A stretch of DNA of 64,000 nt from CAIMFV01 sp040757715 (GTDB lineage Bacteria; Pseudomonadota; Alphaproteobacteria; Caulobacterales; Caulobacteraceae): positions 62,001-126,000 of the forward strand of contig JBFLWS010000001.1 in NCBI GenBank assembly GCA_040757715.1. Direction: 5' to 3'. Both the position numbers and the translations under genes were made by a program. The notes beneath the pieces were generated by a model. It was not told the DNA's origin and did not search any database. It saw only the letters and a list, made by a program, of their open reading frames with translations. Shown piece after piece: positions 53,999-62,884 of the stretch. Within the stretch, counting starts at the first letter, position 1, and every line of letters begins with the position of its first letter.

Positions 53999-54343
53999 CT
54001 AGATGGAAAAGCTCACGCCGCAGCCGCAGCTGGACTTGGCGTTGGGATTGCGCACCCGGAACTCGGCCCCGGCCAATTCGTCCACGAAATCGATCACCGC
54101 GCCCTTGAGGAAGGGGACGGAGATGTCGTCCACCACAGCCTGGGCCCCATCGAGCGCCACCACAATGTCTTCAGCCTCGGCGTGGTCCACCAACTCGAAC
54201 ACATATTGGAAGCCGGAGCAGCCGCCGCCCTGCACCGCCACGCGCAGCAGCACCGGGCGGCCCTCAGCCTCGGAAAGGACTCTGAGACGGCTGGCCGCGG
54301 CGGGAGACAGGGTGAGTTCGGACATGTCGATCGGGTTGGTCAC
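53999..54343 (-). CDS. erpA: ErpA/IscA-type iron-sulfur cluster insertion protein
   Basis: A 114-residue A-type carrier that delivers Fe-S clusters to target proteins. The three ligand cysteines are in place: GGGCSGFQY (Cys42) and the C-terminal SCGCGVSF pair (Cys106, Cys108). The conserved DDISVPFLKGAVIDFVDELAGAEFRVRNPNAKSSCGCG region is typical of ErpA. The ATG at 54343 (MTNPIDMSEL) is listed; ATG at 54325 is also possible. It diverges from the dgt-like gene, which starts 94 bases away. Confidence 0.93.
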   Translation of the reverse strand: MTNPIDMSELTLSPAAASRLRVLSEAEGRPVLLRVAVQGGGCSGFQYVFELVDHAEAEDIVVALDGAQAVVDDISVPFLKGAVIDFVDELAGAEFRVRNPNAKSSCGCGVSFSI

Positions 54344-54436
54344 GCTTGCAGATTTCCGAAAGCCGCCGATTACGGCGTGCTAAGCTTTGGGTCTATATAT
54401 GCGACCCCATCGCATTTCCCAAAGGGGCGGGTCCGC

Positions 54437-55642
54437 TTGAACATTCCTTCCAAGCTCGCTGGCGACGGTCCGTTCGTCGCGCCGGGGCCTGCGCCCTATG
54501 CAGCTTTGCCGAGCGCTTCACGCGGGCGACGGCACGCTGAGCCGGAAAGCCGAACCCGCACGCCCTTCGCCCGCGACCGGGACCGGATCATTCACTCCAG
54601 CGCCTTTCGGCGGTTGAAGGAAAAGACCCAGGTGTTCGTGGCCCACGAGGGCGACTACTACCGCACGCGCCTGACCCACAGCCTGGAAGTAGCGCAGATC
54701 GCCCGATCGCTCGCCCACACGCTGGGTCTGGACCAGGATCTGGCCGAGACGGTGGCCCTGGCGCACGATCTGGGCCATCCGCCGTTCGGTCACGCCGGCG
54801 AGGACGAACTACAGGGCTGCATGGCGGCCTACGGCGGCTTTGATCACAATGTGCAGACCTTCCGGGTGCTGACACGACTGGAGCGGCGCTATCCCGCCTT
54901 CGACGGCCTCAATGTCACCTGGGAGACCCTGGAAGGGGTGGTGAAGCACAACGGGCCCATCACCGCCCGCCTCGCCGAGCCAGCCTACGCCCCCATCGTG
55001 GAGTACCAGGCGGACTTCGATCTTGAGGTCTCCACCTACGCTTCGGCGGAGGCTCAGATCGCGGCCCTGGCCGACGATATCGCCTACAATAATCACGATG
55101 TGGACGACGGTTTGCAGGCGGGCCTCTTTCAGATCAGCGACCTTCTGGACATTCCGCTCATCGGGCCGGCGCTGCATTCGGTGAAGCGCGACTGGCCAGA
55201 CCTCGACGATCGGATGCTGCGGCTGGAGGCGGTGCGGCGCATGATCGGGGCTATGGTGGACGACCTGATCACCGAGACGCGCCGCCGGGCGGCGGAGTTC
55301 AAGCTCAACTCACCCGAGGCGGTGCGGCATCTCGGCCAGCCCTTGGTGGCGTTCTCCGAGGATCTCGCTAAGGACCTGTTGCGCCTGCGGCAGTTCCTAC
55401 AGGTGCGCATGTATCGCCACTACACGGTGAACCGCTCCCGCTCGCGGGCGCGCAGGCTGCTGCACGAGTTGTTCGATCTGTTCTTGGCGGAGCCCGAGGT
55501 GCTGCCGCCAGACTGGGCCGCACGCCTGCAAGGTCGCGACGCCGCCGGCCGGGCTCGCGTGGTCTGCGACTACATCGCCAGCATGACCGACCGCTCGGCC
55601 ATGGATGAGCATCGGCGGCTGTTCAGCATCGATCATTTGTGA
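54437..55642 (+). CDS. dgt: deoxyguanosine triphosphate triphosphohydrolase-like protein (HD domain)
   Basis: A 401-residue HD-domain protein of the Dgt type 2 family, which hydrolyses dNTPs to nucleoside and tripolyphosphate. Metal-binding motifs: DRDRIIHSSAFRRLKEKTQVF, TRLTHSLEVAQIAR (His81), ALAHDLGHPPFGHAGEDEL (His110, Asp111), and DDIAYNNHDVDDG. The start is a TTG at 54437 with GGGGCGGG 8-14 bases upstream; the open frame runs further up without support, across the erpA region. It is first on the plus strand in a row that leads to SPOR and nagZ-scpAB. Confidence 0.92.
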   Translation: MNIPSKLAGDGPFVAPGPAPYAALPSASRGRRHAEPESRTRTPFARDRDRIIHSSAFRRLKEKTQVFVAHEGDYYRTRLTHSLEVAQIARSLAHTLGLDQDLAETVALAHDLGHPPFGHAGEDELQGCMAAYGGFDHNVQTFRVLTRLERRYPAFDGLNVTWETLEGVVKHNGPITARLAEPAYAPIVEYQADFDLEVSTYASAEAQIAALADDIAYNNHDVDDGLQAGLFQISDLLDIPLIGPALHSVKRDWPDLDDRMLRLEAVRRMIGAMVDDLITETRRRAAEFKLNSPEAVRHLGQPLVAFSEDLAKDLLRLRQFLQVRMYRHYTVNRSRSRARRLLHELFDLFLAEPEVLPPDWAARLQGRDAAGRARVVCDYIASMTDRSAMDEHRRLFSIDHL

Positions 55643-55743
55643 GGCGCGACGCGCCGCCGCTTCGAAACTTTCGGCGAGGACGTTAAGGTTCCGCTATTGG
55701 CGGAATAGCGGACTGATTCGCGGCCCGCCCCTTTGAGGCTTCC

Positions 55744-56691
55744 ATGAGCGAGCAAGATCGCGGCGCCTATGCGCCCCAATCCGACGCGCCGCTGCGCTTC
55801 GACAGCCGGCGCTCCCCTCCGCGCCAGGCGCCCCTGGCGCTGGTGGGGTCCGCGGCGGTGCTGCTGGCCCTGGTGGCGTCGCTGGTGTTGTTCTACCGCA
55901 GCGGCGTGCGCCAGGACGGCGAGCCCAAGCAAGTGGGCCAGCCCCTCGCCAGCATCAAGACCCCGGCGCCGGCCGCCTCGAAGCCTTCGGACAGCGCAGC
56001 CAAAGCCATCTATCAGTCACAGCACGCCGCCCAGGCGCCGAAGTTCGAGACCGCCCCCGAACAGCCCATGTCGCGCGCTCAGATCGCCGCACAGTCTCAG
56101 ACCTCGCCTTCAGCTACGGATAGCGCGCCGCGCGGCCTCGTGGTGCAGACCGCGCCGGGTCCGGCGGTGAAGATCACCCCTGCAGCGCCGGAGAAAGCGG
56201 TCGCCGAAAAGGTTGCGCCTCCCCCGCCGAAGCCTGCCGTCGCCACAGCCGCGCCGCCCAAGCCTGCGCCGCCGGCCGCCAACGCCAGCGATCTGCGCGA
56301 TCGCCTGGCCGCCAAGCCCATGACCCTGGCCCAAGCCGGCCAAGCTACGACCAAGCCCGCCGCGGCGCCGGCGGCGAAGCCGGTCCCTGCCAAGTCCGTC
56401 CCCGCCAAGCCGGCCTATGCGCCGGATACGGCGGCGCAGGTGGGCCATGGCGCGGCGGTGGTGCAGATCGGCGCCTTCACCTCGCAGGAGCTGGCCGCGA
56501 AGGGTTACTCTGATGTGGCCGCCAAGATGGGCGGGGCCATGGCTGGTCGCGGCAAGCACTTCGAGCCGGTGGACGTGGGCGGCGCCACCCGCTATCGCGC
56601 TCAGGTGACGGGCTTTGCGAGCTCGGCCGAGGCGGCGAGTTTCTGCGCCAGCCTGAAGGCCAAGGGGCACGACTGCATCGTCAAGCACTGA
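55744..56691 (+). CDS. SPOR-domain membrane protein
   Basis: A 315-residue bitopic protein. A short cytosolic tail (residues 1-30) is followed by one membrane helix (APLALVGSAAVLLALVASLVLFY, ~29-51), a long Pro/Ala/Lys-rich periplasmic linker and a C-terminal SPOR domain (AAVVQIGAFTSQELAAKGY...RYRAQVTGFASSAEAASFCASLKAKGHDCIV). SPOR domains bind septal peptidoglycan stripped of stem peptides, so a role in cell division is likely. It is 22 bases upstream of nagZ, an enzyme of peptidoglycan recycling, and shares its strand. Confidence 0.92.
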   Translation: MSEQDRGAYAPQSDAPLRFDSRRSPPRQAPLALVGSAAVLLALVASLVLFYRSGVRQDGEPKQVGQPLASIKTPAPAASKPSDSAAKAIYQSQHAAQAPKFETAPEQPMSRAQIAAQSQTSPSATDSAPRGLVVQTAPGPAVKITPAAPEKAVAEKVAPPPPKPAVATAAPPKPAPPAANASDLRDRLAAKPMTLAQAGQATTKPAAAPAAKPVPAKSVPAKPAYAPDTAAQVGHGAAVVQIGAFTSQELAAKGYSDVAAKMGGAMAGRGKHFEPVDVGGATRYRAQVTGFASSAEAASFCASLKAKGHDCIVKH

Positions 56692-56713
56692 CGGATTGCA
56701 TGGAGCCTCGCCG

Positions 56714-57736
56714 ATGACGTCGGCCGTGATTTTTGGATGCGCGGGCTTGGAGCTCAGCGAGGACGAGCGCGCCTTCTTCCGCCGCGTGCGGCCGTGGGGT
56801 TTCATCCTTTTCGCCCGCAACATCGCTTCCAAGGCCCAGACCCGTGCGCTCATCGACCAATTGCGCGACGCCGGCGGCGACGAAGGCGCTCTCGTGTTCG
56901 TGGACCAGGAGGGCGGCCGGGTGCAGCGCCTGCGTCCGCCCCTGGCGCGCTATCGGCGGCCGGCTGCGCTGTTCGGCGAGCTCTATGCTCGTGATGCTGA
57001 CGCCGGGCTTGAGGCCGTGCGGTTGAACCATCGCCTCATTGCGCACGAGCTGACGGAGTTTGGTTTTGACGCCGATTGCGCGCCGTGCATCGATCTGCGC
57101 CATCCGGGCGCCCACGATATTATCGGCGACCGGGCCTATGGCGAGACGCCGGCGATCGTATCCGCGCTGGGTCGCGCGGCCATGGACGGCCTAATGGCTG
57201 GCGGCGTCGCCCCGGTGATCAAGCATATCCCAGGGCATGGCCGCGCCCACGCCGACAGCCACCTCGAGCTGCCTGTTGTCGATACCGACGAAAAGACGCT
57301 GGAGGCCACGGACTTCGAGCCGTTCCGGGCCCTCGCCGACGCGCCCATGGCCATGACCGCCCACGTGGTCTATTCGGCCATCGATCCTGACCACTGCGCC
57401 ACCTTGTCGCACCGGGTGATCGAGACGGTGATCCGCGGCCACATGGGCTTCGATGGCCTGCTCATGTCCGACGACCTGTCCATGAGAGCCCTCGGCGGCG
57501 CCTTCGAGCATCGGACCGAGGCGGCGCTGGCGGCGGGCTGCGACCTCGTCCTGCACTGCAATGGCGACCTGGCGGAGATGCAGGCCATTGCGTCCGCAAC
57601 GCCCAAGCTCGCCGGCCGCGCCCTCGACCGCGCCGTGATCGCCCGCGCCGCCGCGCGCCGCACGCAATCCTTCGACGCCGCGGCCGCAGAAGCGCACCTC
57701 GCCAACCTTGGTCTCGACGGTCGCGAGGCGGCATGA
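56714..57736 (+). CDS. nagZ: beta-N-acetylhexosaminidase NagZ
   Basis: NagZ removes GlcNAc from anhydro-muropeptides in the cytosol during peptidoglycan recycling and so influences beta-lactamase induction. The 340-residue GH3 enzyme has RPWGFILFARNI, VDQEGGRVQRLRPP, the KHIPGHGRAHADSH loop with the catalytic histidine, and SDDLSMRAL with the aspartate nucleophile. GGAG lies 8 bases before the ATG at 56714. Its stop overlaps the scpA start (ATGA, 57733-57736). The nagZ-scpA-scpB order is common in alphaproteobacteria. Confidence 0.96.
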   Translation: MTSAVIFGCAGLELSEDERAFFRRVRPWGFILFARNIASKAQTRALIDQLRDAGGDEGALVFVDQEGGRVQRLRPPLARYRRPAALFGELYARDADAGLEAVRLNHRLIAHELTEFGFDADCAPCIDLRHPGAHDIIGDRAYGETPAIVSALGRAAMDGLMAGGVAPVIKHIPGHGRAHADSHLELPVVDTDEKTLEATDFEPFRALADAPMAMTAHVVYSAIDPDHCATLSHRVIETVIRGHMGFDGLLMSDDLSMRALGGAFEHRTEAALAAGCDLVLHCNGDLAEMQAIASATPKLAGRALDRAVIARAAARRTQSFDAAAAEAHLANLGLDGREAA

Positions 57737-58560
57737 GCCGGACGCACCAGCCCTCGCTCGATTTCACCGCCGCGGAAGAGGCGGTGGAGGACGGCGACGC
57801 CCTGGTGCTCGACCTCGACGGGTTCGAAGGCCCGCTGCACGTGCTGCTGGCCCTCGCCCGGGCGCAGAAGGTGGACCTGCTCAAGCTCTCCATCACCAAG
57901 CTGGCGGACCAGTATCTGGCCTTCGTGCACGAAGCGCGGCGGCAGCGCTTCTCCCTCGCCGCCGACTACCTCGTCATGGCCGCCTGGCTGACCTACCTGA
58001 AGTCCCGCCTCCTGCTGCCCAAGAAGGAGCGACCGGCGGAGGACGAGGTCCCAGCCTCGGAGCTGGCGGCTTTGCTCGGCTTCCGCCTCGCCAAGCTCGA
58101 CGCCATGCGCAAGGCGGTGGAGGCGTTGAAGGCCCGACCGCAATTCGGTCTGGCGCGCTTCGGCCGCGGCGATCCGGACGCCATCGTGGTCCACGCCACC
58201 ACCCGCCTCGACGCGGACCTCTACCAACTCCTGCGGGCCTTCGTGCAGCAGAAGGTGCGGAATATGCCGCGCAAATACGCTCCCAGTGGTCGAGTGGAAG
58301 CCTATCCGCTGGAGGCTGCACGCCTGCGGCTGAAGTCGCTGATGCCTGAGCTCGCCGAGTGGTCCAATCTGCGCGAGCTGACCCCGCGGTTCGAGCCGGA
58401 AGGGCCGTCGCGCGCTTCTTTTCTCGCCTCCACCCTCTCCGCCGGGCTGGAAATGGTGAAGGACGGGGCCCTGGAAGCGCAGCAGAGCGAGCCCTTCGCC
58501 GACATCTACTTGCGCGCGCGCCGCGATCGCCGGGATGAAGAGCTGGAGGCCCTGGCGTGA
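57733..58560 (+). CDS. scpA: segregation and condensation protein A
   Basis: ScpA is the kleisin of the bacterial SMC-ScpAB condensin, which organises and separates chromosomes. The 275 residues have the N-terminal FEGPLHVLLALARAQKVDLLKLSITKLADQYL (residues ~33-64), LAADYLVMAAWLTYLKSRLLLP, and a C-terminal winged-helix segment near VATLSAGLEM-like residues ending YLRARRD. It is coupled to nagZ upstream and to scpB downstream by four-base overlaps. The complex partner Smc is not in the window. Confidence 0.96.
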   Translation: MSRTHQPSLDFTAAEEAVEDGDALVLDLDGFEGPLHVLLALARAQKVDLLKLSITKLADQYLAFVHEARRQRFSLAADYLVMAAWLTYLKSRLLLPKKERPAEDEVPASELAALLGFRLAKLDAMRKAVEALKARPQFGLARFGRGDPDAIVVHATTRLDADLYQLLRAFVQQKVRNMPRKYAPSGRVEAYPLEAARLRLKSLMPELAEWSNLRELTPRFEPEGPSRASFLASTLSAGLEMVKDGALEAQQSEPFADIYLRARRDRRDEELEALA

Positions 58561-59213
58561 ACGATCTCGACCTTGCGGCCGTGGAACGCATGCTGGAGGC
58601 GTTGCTGTTCGCCGCCGCCGAGCCCTTGAGCGCGACTGATCTCGCCCGCCGACTGCCTGAAGGCGCCGACATTGGCCGGGCGCTCGCCTCGCTGCGCCAG
58701 CGCTATGACGGGCGAGGGGTGCAGCTGGAGTGCGTCGCCGACCGCTGGCGCTTCACCACCGCGCCCGACCTCGCCTTCCTCATGACTGTGGAGCGGGAAG
58801 AGGAGAAGCGCCTCTCCAAGGCGGCCATGGAGACCTTGGCCATCATCGCCTACCACCAGCCGGTGACCCGGGCGGAGATCGAGGCCATCCGCGGCGTCGG
58901 CCTCTCCCGCGGCACCATCGACCTTCTGCTCGAGATCGGCTGGGTGCGTATGCGCGGACGGCGCCGTTCCCCCGGCCGGCCGGTGACCTACGGCACCACC
59001 GACGGGTTCTTGGAGCACTTCGGCCTCGCCTCGCTGAACGATCTGCCGGGACAGCAGGAGATGAAGGCTGCGGGCCTCTTGGACCTCGACTTGCCGGCGG
59101 ATTTCAGCATCCCCATGCCCGGCCTCGCGACATCGCCGGACGAGGATCCGCTGGCCCCCGACGACCTCGGCGCCGAGCACGCCTTCCACCAGGACTTCCT
59201 GGAAAGCGAGTAA
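58557..59213 (+). CDS. scpB: segregation and condensation protein B
   Basis: ScpB dimers bind ScpA in the SMC condensin complex. The 218-residue protein has two winged-helix units: VERMLEALLFAAAEPLSATDLARRLPEG and KAAMETLAIIAYHQPVTRAEIEAIRGVGLSRGTIDLLLEIGWV, followed by GRRRSPGRPVTYGTTDGFLEHFGLASLNDLP, all family signatures. The start is a GTG that overlaps the scpA stop (GTGA, 58557-58560). The acidic C-terminal 50 residues are variable in the family. Confidence 0.96.
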   Translation: MNDLDLAAVERMLEALLFAAAEPLSATDLARRLPEGADIGRALASLRQRYDGRGVQLECVADRWRFTTAPDLAFLMTVEREEEKRLSKAAMETLAIIAYHQPVTRAEIEAIRGVGLSRGTIDLLLEIGWVRMRGRRRSPGRPVTYGTTDGFLEHFGLASLNDLPGQQEMKAAGLLDLDLPADFSIPMPGLATSPDEDPLAPDDLGAEHAFHQDFLESE

Positions 59214-59339
59214 CGGCGAAGTGAGGGTGCGGCGCCCATTGCGCTCCCGCGCCCGTATTGTAGAAGCGCAAATCCGGGTGCGCATGACTTAAGGCCAATG
59301 GGGCTGTAGGCGAGCCGCTCGACCCCCCGAGAGGTCTTG

Positions 59340-60632
59340 ATGGATCGTATCGCCGTAGTGGGCGGCACGCGTCTGAACGGCGAGATTCCGATCAGCGGCG
59401 CCAAGAATTCTGCGATCAAGCTGATGGTCGCGAGCCTGCTCACCGACGAGCCTCTGCGCCTCACCAACATGCCGCGTCTGGCCGACACCCGCTTCCTCGG
59501 GCGCCTATTGCGCCGCCTTGGGGCCGAGGTGACCGAAAGCGACGCCGAGTTCGGGCCGCAGACCTTGCTGCACACCAAGGAGATCGTTTCGGCCTATGCG
59601 CCCTATGATCTGGTGCGGCAGATGCGCGCCTCCTTCAATGTGCTCGGCCCGCTCATCGCCCGCACCGGCCACGCCAAGGTGAGCCTGCCGGGCGGCTGCA
59701 CCATCGGCGCGCGTCCGGTCGATCTGCACCTCAAGGCGCTGGAAGCGCTCGGCGCCCACATCGACCTCAATGAGGGCTATGTCTACGCCCAGGCGCCGCG
59801 AGGCCTCAAAGGCGCCCACATCAAGTTCCCCGTGGTCAGCGTGGGCGCCACCGAGCACACCCTGCTCGCCGCCGTGCTGGCGGAGGGCGACACCATCATC
59901 GAGAACGCCGCTTGCGAGCCGGAGATTGGCGATCTCGCCGAATGCCTCAACGCCATGGGGGCCAAGATCGAGGGCGCGGGCGAGCCCACCATCCGCATCA
60001 CCGGCGTAGCGCGCCTCTCCGGCGCCCAGCACGCGGTGATCCCCGACCGCATCGAGACCGGCACCTTCGCCGTGGCCGCCGCCATGGCCGGGGGCGAGGT
60101 GCGCCTGACCAAGACGCGCAGCGAATTCATCGCCTCGCTTCTCTTGAAGCTGGAAGAGGCGGGGGTGGACGTGACCCCCACCAATGACGGGGTGATCATC
60201 CGCCGCAACGGCTCGCGCCTGCAGGCGGTGAATGTGGAGACCGATCCCTATCCGGGTTTCGCCACCGACCTCCAAGCCCAGTTCATGGCCCTGATGACCA
60301 TGGCCCAGGGCGAGAGCGTGATCCGGGAGACCGTGTTCGAGAACCGCTTCATGCACGCCCCCGAGCTTGCCCGCCTCGGCGCGGACATCGCCGTGCATGG
60401 CGGCGAGGCGCGGGTCTATGGCGTGAAGGCGCTGAACGGGGCCCAGGTCATGGCCACCGACCTGCGCGCCTCGGTGAGCCTTGTCATCGCCGGTCTCGCC
60501 GCCCAAGGGGAGACGGTGGTCAGCCGCGTCTATCACCTGGACCGCGGCTTCGAACGCCTGGAAGAAAAGCTTTCCGCTTGCGGTGCGGAAATCCGCCGCC
60601 TCAAGGGCGAGCCGGACGAAATGGGGGAGTGA
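59340..60632 (+). CDS. murA: UDP-N-acetylglucosamine 1-carboxyvinyltransferase
   Basis: MurA makes the first committed step of peptidoglycan synthesis, joining enolpyruvate to UDP-GlcNAc. The 430 residues include GAKNSAIKLM (Lys22 region), LPGGCTIGARPVDLH with the catalytic, fosfomycin-reactive Cys120, and FATDLQAQFMALMTMAQGESVIRETVFENRF. The ATG at 59340 follows GAGAGG by 5 bases; a TTG just before it is in frame but unnecessary. The DUF2948 gene follows after 4 bases, so they should be co-transcribed. Confidence 0.98.
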   Translation: MDRIAVVGGTRLNGEIPISGAKNSAIKLMVASLLTDEPLRLTNMPRLADTRFLGRLLRRLGAEVTESDAEFGPQTLLHTKEIVSAYAPYDLVRQMRASFNVLGPLIARTGHAKVSLPGGCTIGARPVDLHLKALEALGAHIDLNEGYVYAQAPRGLKGAHIKFPVVSVGATEHTLLAAVLAEGDTIIENAACEPEIGDLAECLNAMGAKIEGAGEPTIRITGVARLSGAQHAVIPDRIETGTFAVAAAMAGGEVRLTKTRSEFIASLLLKLEEAGVDVTPTNDGVIIRRNGSRLQAVNVETDPYPGFATDLQAQFMALMTMAQGESVIRETVFENRFMHAPELARLGADIAVHGGEARVYGVKALNGAQVMATDLRASVSLVIAGLAAQGETVVSRVYHLDRGFERLEEKLSACGAEIRRLKGEPDEMGE

Positions 60633-60636
60633 CATC

Positions 60637-61068
60637 GTGGGCGAGGGGGCGCCGCTTCGACTATTGGCGGAAGACGCCGAGGACCTCGGCGTGATCTCGG
60701 CCATGCTGCAGGACGCGGTGACGCGCCTGGGCGACATCCGGTACGAACCCAAGTCGCGGCGATTGACCCTCGCCCTGAACCGCTTGCAGCGTGAAGCGGG
60801 CGGCGCGACGCGGCGGGTGCGATCCGGCTTGCAGTTCGGCGATGTGGCCGCCGTGCGCTCGCGCCGGCTGCGCCGCGACGCTCCCGAAGCGGTGGTGGCG
60901 CTATTGGCTCTGCGCTTCGACGCCAATGAAGCCCCCGCCGGCAAGGTGACCTTGCTGTTCGCTGGCGACGCTGACCTCGAGCTTGAGGTCGACTGCATCG
61001 ACGTGGTGCTGGCCGATGTTTCCGACGCCTGGCCGGCCCGCGGCGCGCCGGATCACGGGCTCGACTAG
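60637..61068 (+). CDS. DUF2948 family protein
   Basis: A 143-residue protein of the alphaproteobacterial DUF2948 family. The signature is LRLLAEDAEDLGVISAMLQDAVTRLGDIRYEPKSRRLTLALNRLQRE, then RVRSGLQFGDVAAVRSRRLR and the late VTLLFAGDADLELEVDCIDVVLADVSDAW. The start is a GTG with GGGGGAG 7 bases upstream, inside the end of murA. It lies between murA and hisD, the same place it holds in many alphaproteobacteria. No function is known. Confidence 0.88.
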   Translation: MGEGAPLRLLAEDAEDLGVISAMLQDAVTRLGDIRYEPKSRRLTLALNRLQREAGGATRRVRSGLQFGDVAAVRSRRLRRDAPEAVVALLALRFDANEAPAGKVTLLFAGDADLELEVDCIDVVLADVSDAWPARGAPDHGLD

Positions 61069-61112
61069 GTTTGGGCGCTGGCAATTTCCGAAGATCAGAC
61101 TATTTGGGCGCC

Positions 61113-62408
61113 ATGCGACGCTTCGACACCCGCGAGCCAGAGTTCGACGCCCGCTTCCGCGCGTTCCTCAATGAGCGCCGAGGCGTGGACGCCGACGTGG
61201 ACGCGGCCGCCGCCGAGATCATCGAAACCGTGCGCAAGGGCGGCATCGCCGCCGTGCTCGACTACACCCGCCGCTTCGACAAGGTAGAGCTCAGCGAGGC
61301 CGAGCTTCGAGTGAGCGCCGAGGAGATCGAGGCGGGCGCCGCCGCGACCCCTGTCGAGGTGCGCGAGGCCATCGCCTTCGCCGCCGAGCGCATCCGCCGA
61401 TACCACCAGCGTCAGCGTCCCGCCGACGCCAGCTTCACCGACGAGGCCGGCGTGGAGCTGGGCTGGCGTTGGACGGCCTTGGAATCCGTGGGCGTCTATG
61501 TGCCCGGCGGCCGCGCGGCCTATCCCTCCACCGTGCTGATGAATGCGGTTCCGGCCGCCGTGGCCGGGGTCGAGCGCATCGCTATGGTCACTCCACCCGG
61601 GCGGCTGGAGCCGGCGGTGCTGTGCGCGGCCAAGGCGGCCGGCGTCACCGAAATCTGGCGCGTGGGCGGGGCTCAGGCCTGCGCGGCGTTGGCCTTTGGG
61701 GCCGGCCCCATCGAGCCCGTGGACAAGATCGTCGGTCCGGGCAACGCCTTTGTCGCCGCCGCCAAGCGCCGGCTCTATGGGGTGGTGGGCATCGACGCCC
61801 TGGCCGGTCCCTCCGAAATCGTGGTGGTGGCCGACAAGGACAATGATCCACGCTGGATCGCCGCGGACCTGTTGAGCCAGGCCGAGCACGACCCCTCCGC
61901 CCAGTCGATCCTCATCGCCGACGACGCCGCCTTCGCCGCCGAGGTGGAGGCCGCGGTGGCGGTGGAGCTGCAACGCCTGGCCACCGGCGAGACCGCCGCC
62001 GCCTCCTGGCGCGACCACGGCGCCGTGGTGTTGGCGCCGCTGGACCGCGCCGCCGGCCTCGTCGATCTCATCGCCCCGGAGCATGTGGAGCTGGCCGTGG
62101 CCGATCCGGAGGCGCTCAGCGGGCAAATCCGCCATGCCGGAGCCATCTTCCTCGGTCGCCTGACGCCCGAGGCCATCGGCGACTATGTGGCCGGCTCCAA
62201 CCACGTGCTGCCCACCAGCCGGGCGGCGAGGTTCTCGTCCGGGCTCTCCATCTACGACTTCCTCAAGCGCAGCTCCATCGTGCGCTGCGACGCCGCCGCC
62301 TTCGCCAAGCTCGGACCGCCCACGGTGGCGCTGGCCGAAGCCGAAGGTTTGCCGGCCCATGCCCGTTCCGCCGCCATCCGGCTCGAAACCGGCCACGGCG
62401 TGTCATGA
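61113..62408 (+). CDS. hisD: histidinol dehydrogenase
   Basis: HisD oxidises histidinol to histidine in two NAD-linked steps. The 431-residue zinc enzyme has GWRWTALESVGVYVPGGRAAYPSTVLMNAVPAAVAG, TEIWRVGGAQACAALAFG, DKIVGPGNAFVAAAKRRLYG, GIDALAGPSEIVVVAD, LLSQAEHDPSAQSIL with zinc-binding Gln/His, and the end YVAGSNHVLPTSRAARFSSGLS. The ATG at 61113 is chosen over an in-frame start 42 bases upstream by likeness. Its stop overlaps the UPF0262 start (ATGA). Confidence 0.98.
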   Translation: MRRFDTREPEFDARFRAFLNERRGVDADVDAAAAEIIETVRKGGIAAVLDYTRRFDKVELSEAELRVSAEEIEAGAAATPVEVREAIAFAAERIRRYHQRQRPADASFTDEAGVELGWRWTALESVGVYVPGGRAAYPSTVLMNAVPAAVAGVERIAMVTPPGRLEPAVLCAAKAAGVTEIWRVGGAQACAALAFGAGPIEPVDKIVGPGNAFVAAAKRRLYGVVGIDALAGPSEIVVVADKDNDPRWIAADLLSQAEHDPSAQSILIADDAAFAAEVEAAVAVELQRLATGETAAASWRDHGAVVLAPLDRAAGLVDLIAPEHVELAVADPEALSGQIRHAGAIFLGRLTPEAIGDYVAGSNHVLPTSRAARFSSGLSIYDFLKRSSIVRCDAAAFAKLGPPTVALAEAEGLPAHARSAAIRLETGHGVS

Positions 62409-62884
62409 CCCCATCGCCTCTCGACAAACTTCAGTCGGTGGAGATCGACGAGGCGTCCCTCGCCGCCGTGACCCGCGACGTGGAGCATGAGCGGCAGGTG
62501 GCCATCTTCGATCTGCTGGAACAGAACTACTTCCACCCGGTGGAGGCTGGCGAAGGACCGTTCGACCTGCGCCTTTCCTTGGTGGAGGGGCGGCTCGCCT
62601 TCGACATCCGTGGCCGGGACTTCGAGAAGCGCCACCTGCTGTCGCTGACGCCGTTCAAGACCATCATCCGCGACTATTTCATGATCTGCGAGAGCTATTA
62701 CACGGCGATCCGCCAGGCCTCGCCCTCGCAGATCGAAGCCCTCGACATGGGCCGGCGGGGGCTGCACAACGATGGCTCGCGGCTGCTGCAGGAGCGCTTG
62801 GCGGGCAAGGTCGAGACCGACCTCGACACCGCACGGCGGCTGTTCACCCTCATCTGCGCCCTGCATCGCCGGAACGCCGTATGA
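62405..62884 (+). CDS. UPF0262 family protein
   Basis: A 159-residue protein of the UPF0262 family, confined to alphaproteobacteria. The signature is VEHERQVAIFDLLEQNYFHP (residues ~27-46), LRLSLVEGRLAFDIR, SLTPFKTIIRDYFMICESYYTAIR and AIDxGRRGLHNDGSRLLQERL-like residues (ALDMGRRGLHNDGS here). Its function is unknown. Four-base overlaps join it to hisD upstream and to the phosphatase downstream, so the three are translated together. Confidence 0.93.
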   Translation: MTPSPLDKLQSVEIDEASLAAVTRDVEHERQVAIFDLLEQNYFHPVEAGEGPFDLRLSLVEGRLAFDIRGRDFEKRHLLSLTPFKTIIRDYFMICESYYTAIRQASPSQIEALDMGRRGLHNDGSRLLQERLAGKVETDLDTARRLFTLICALHRRNAV

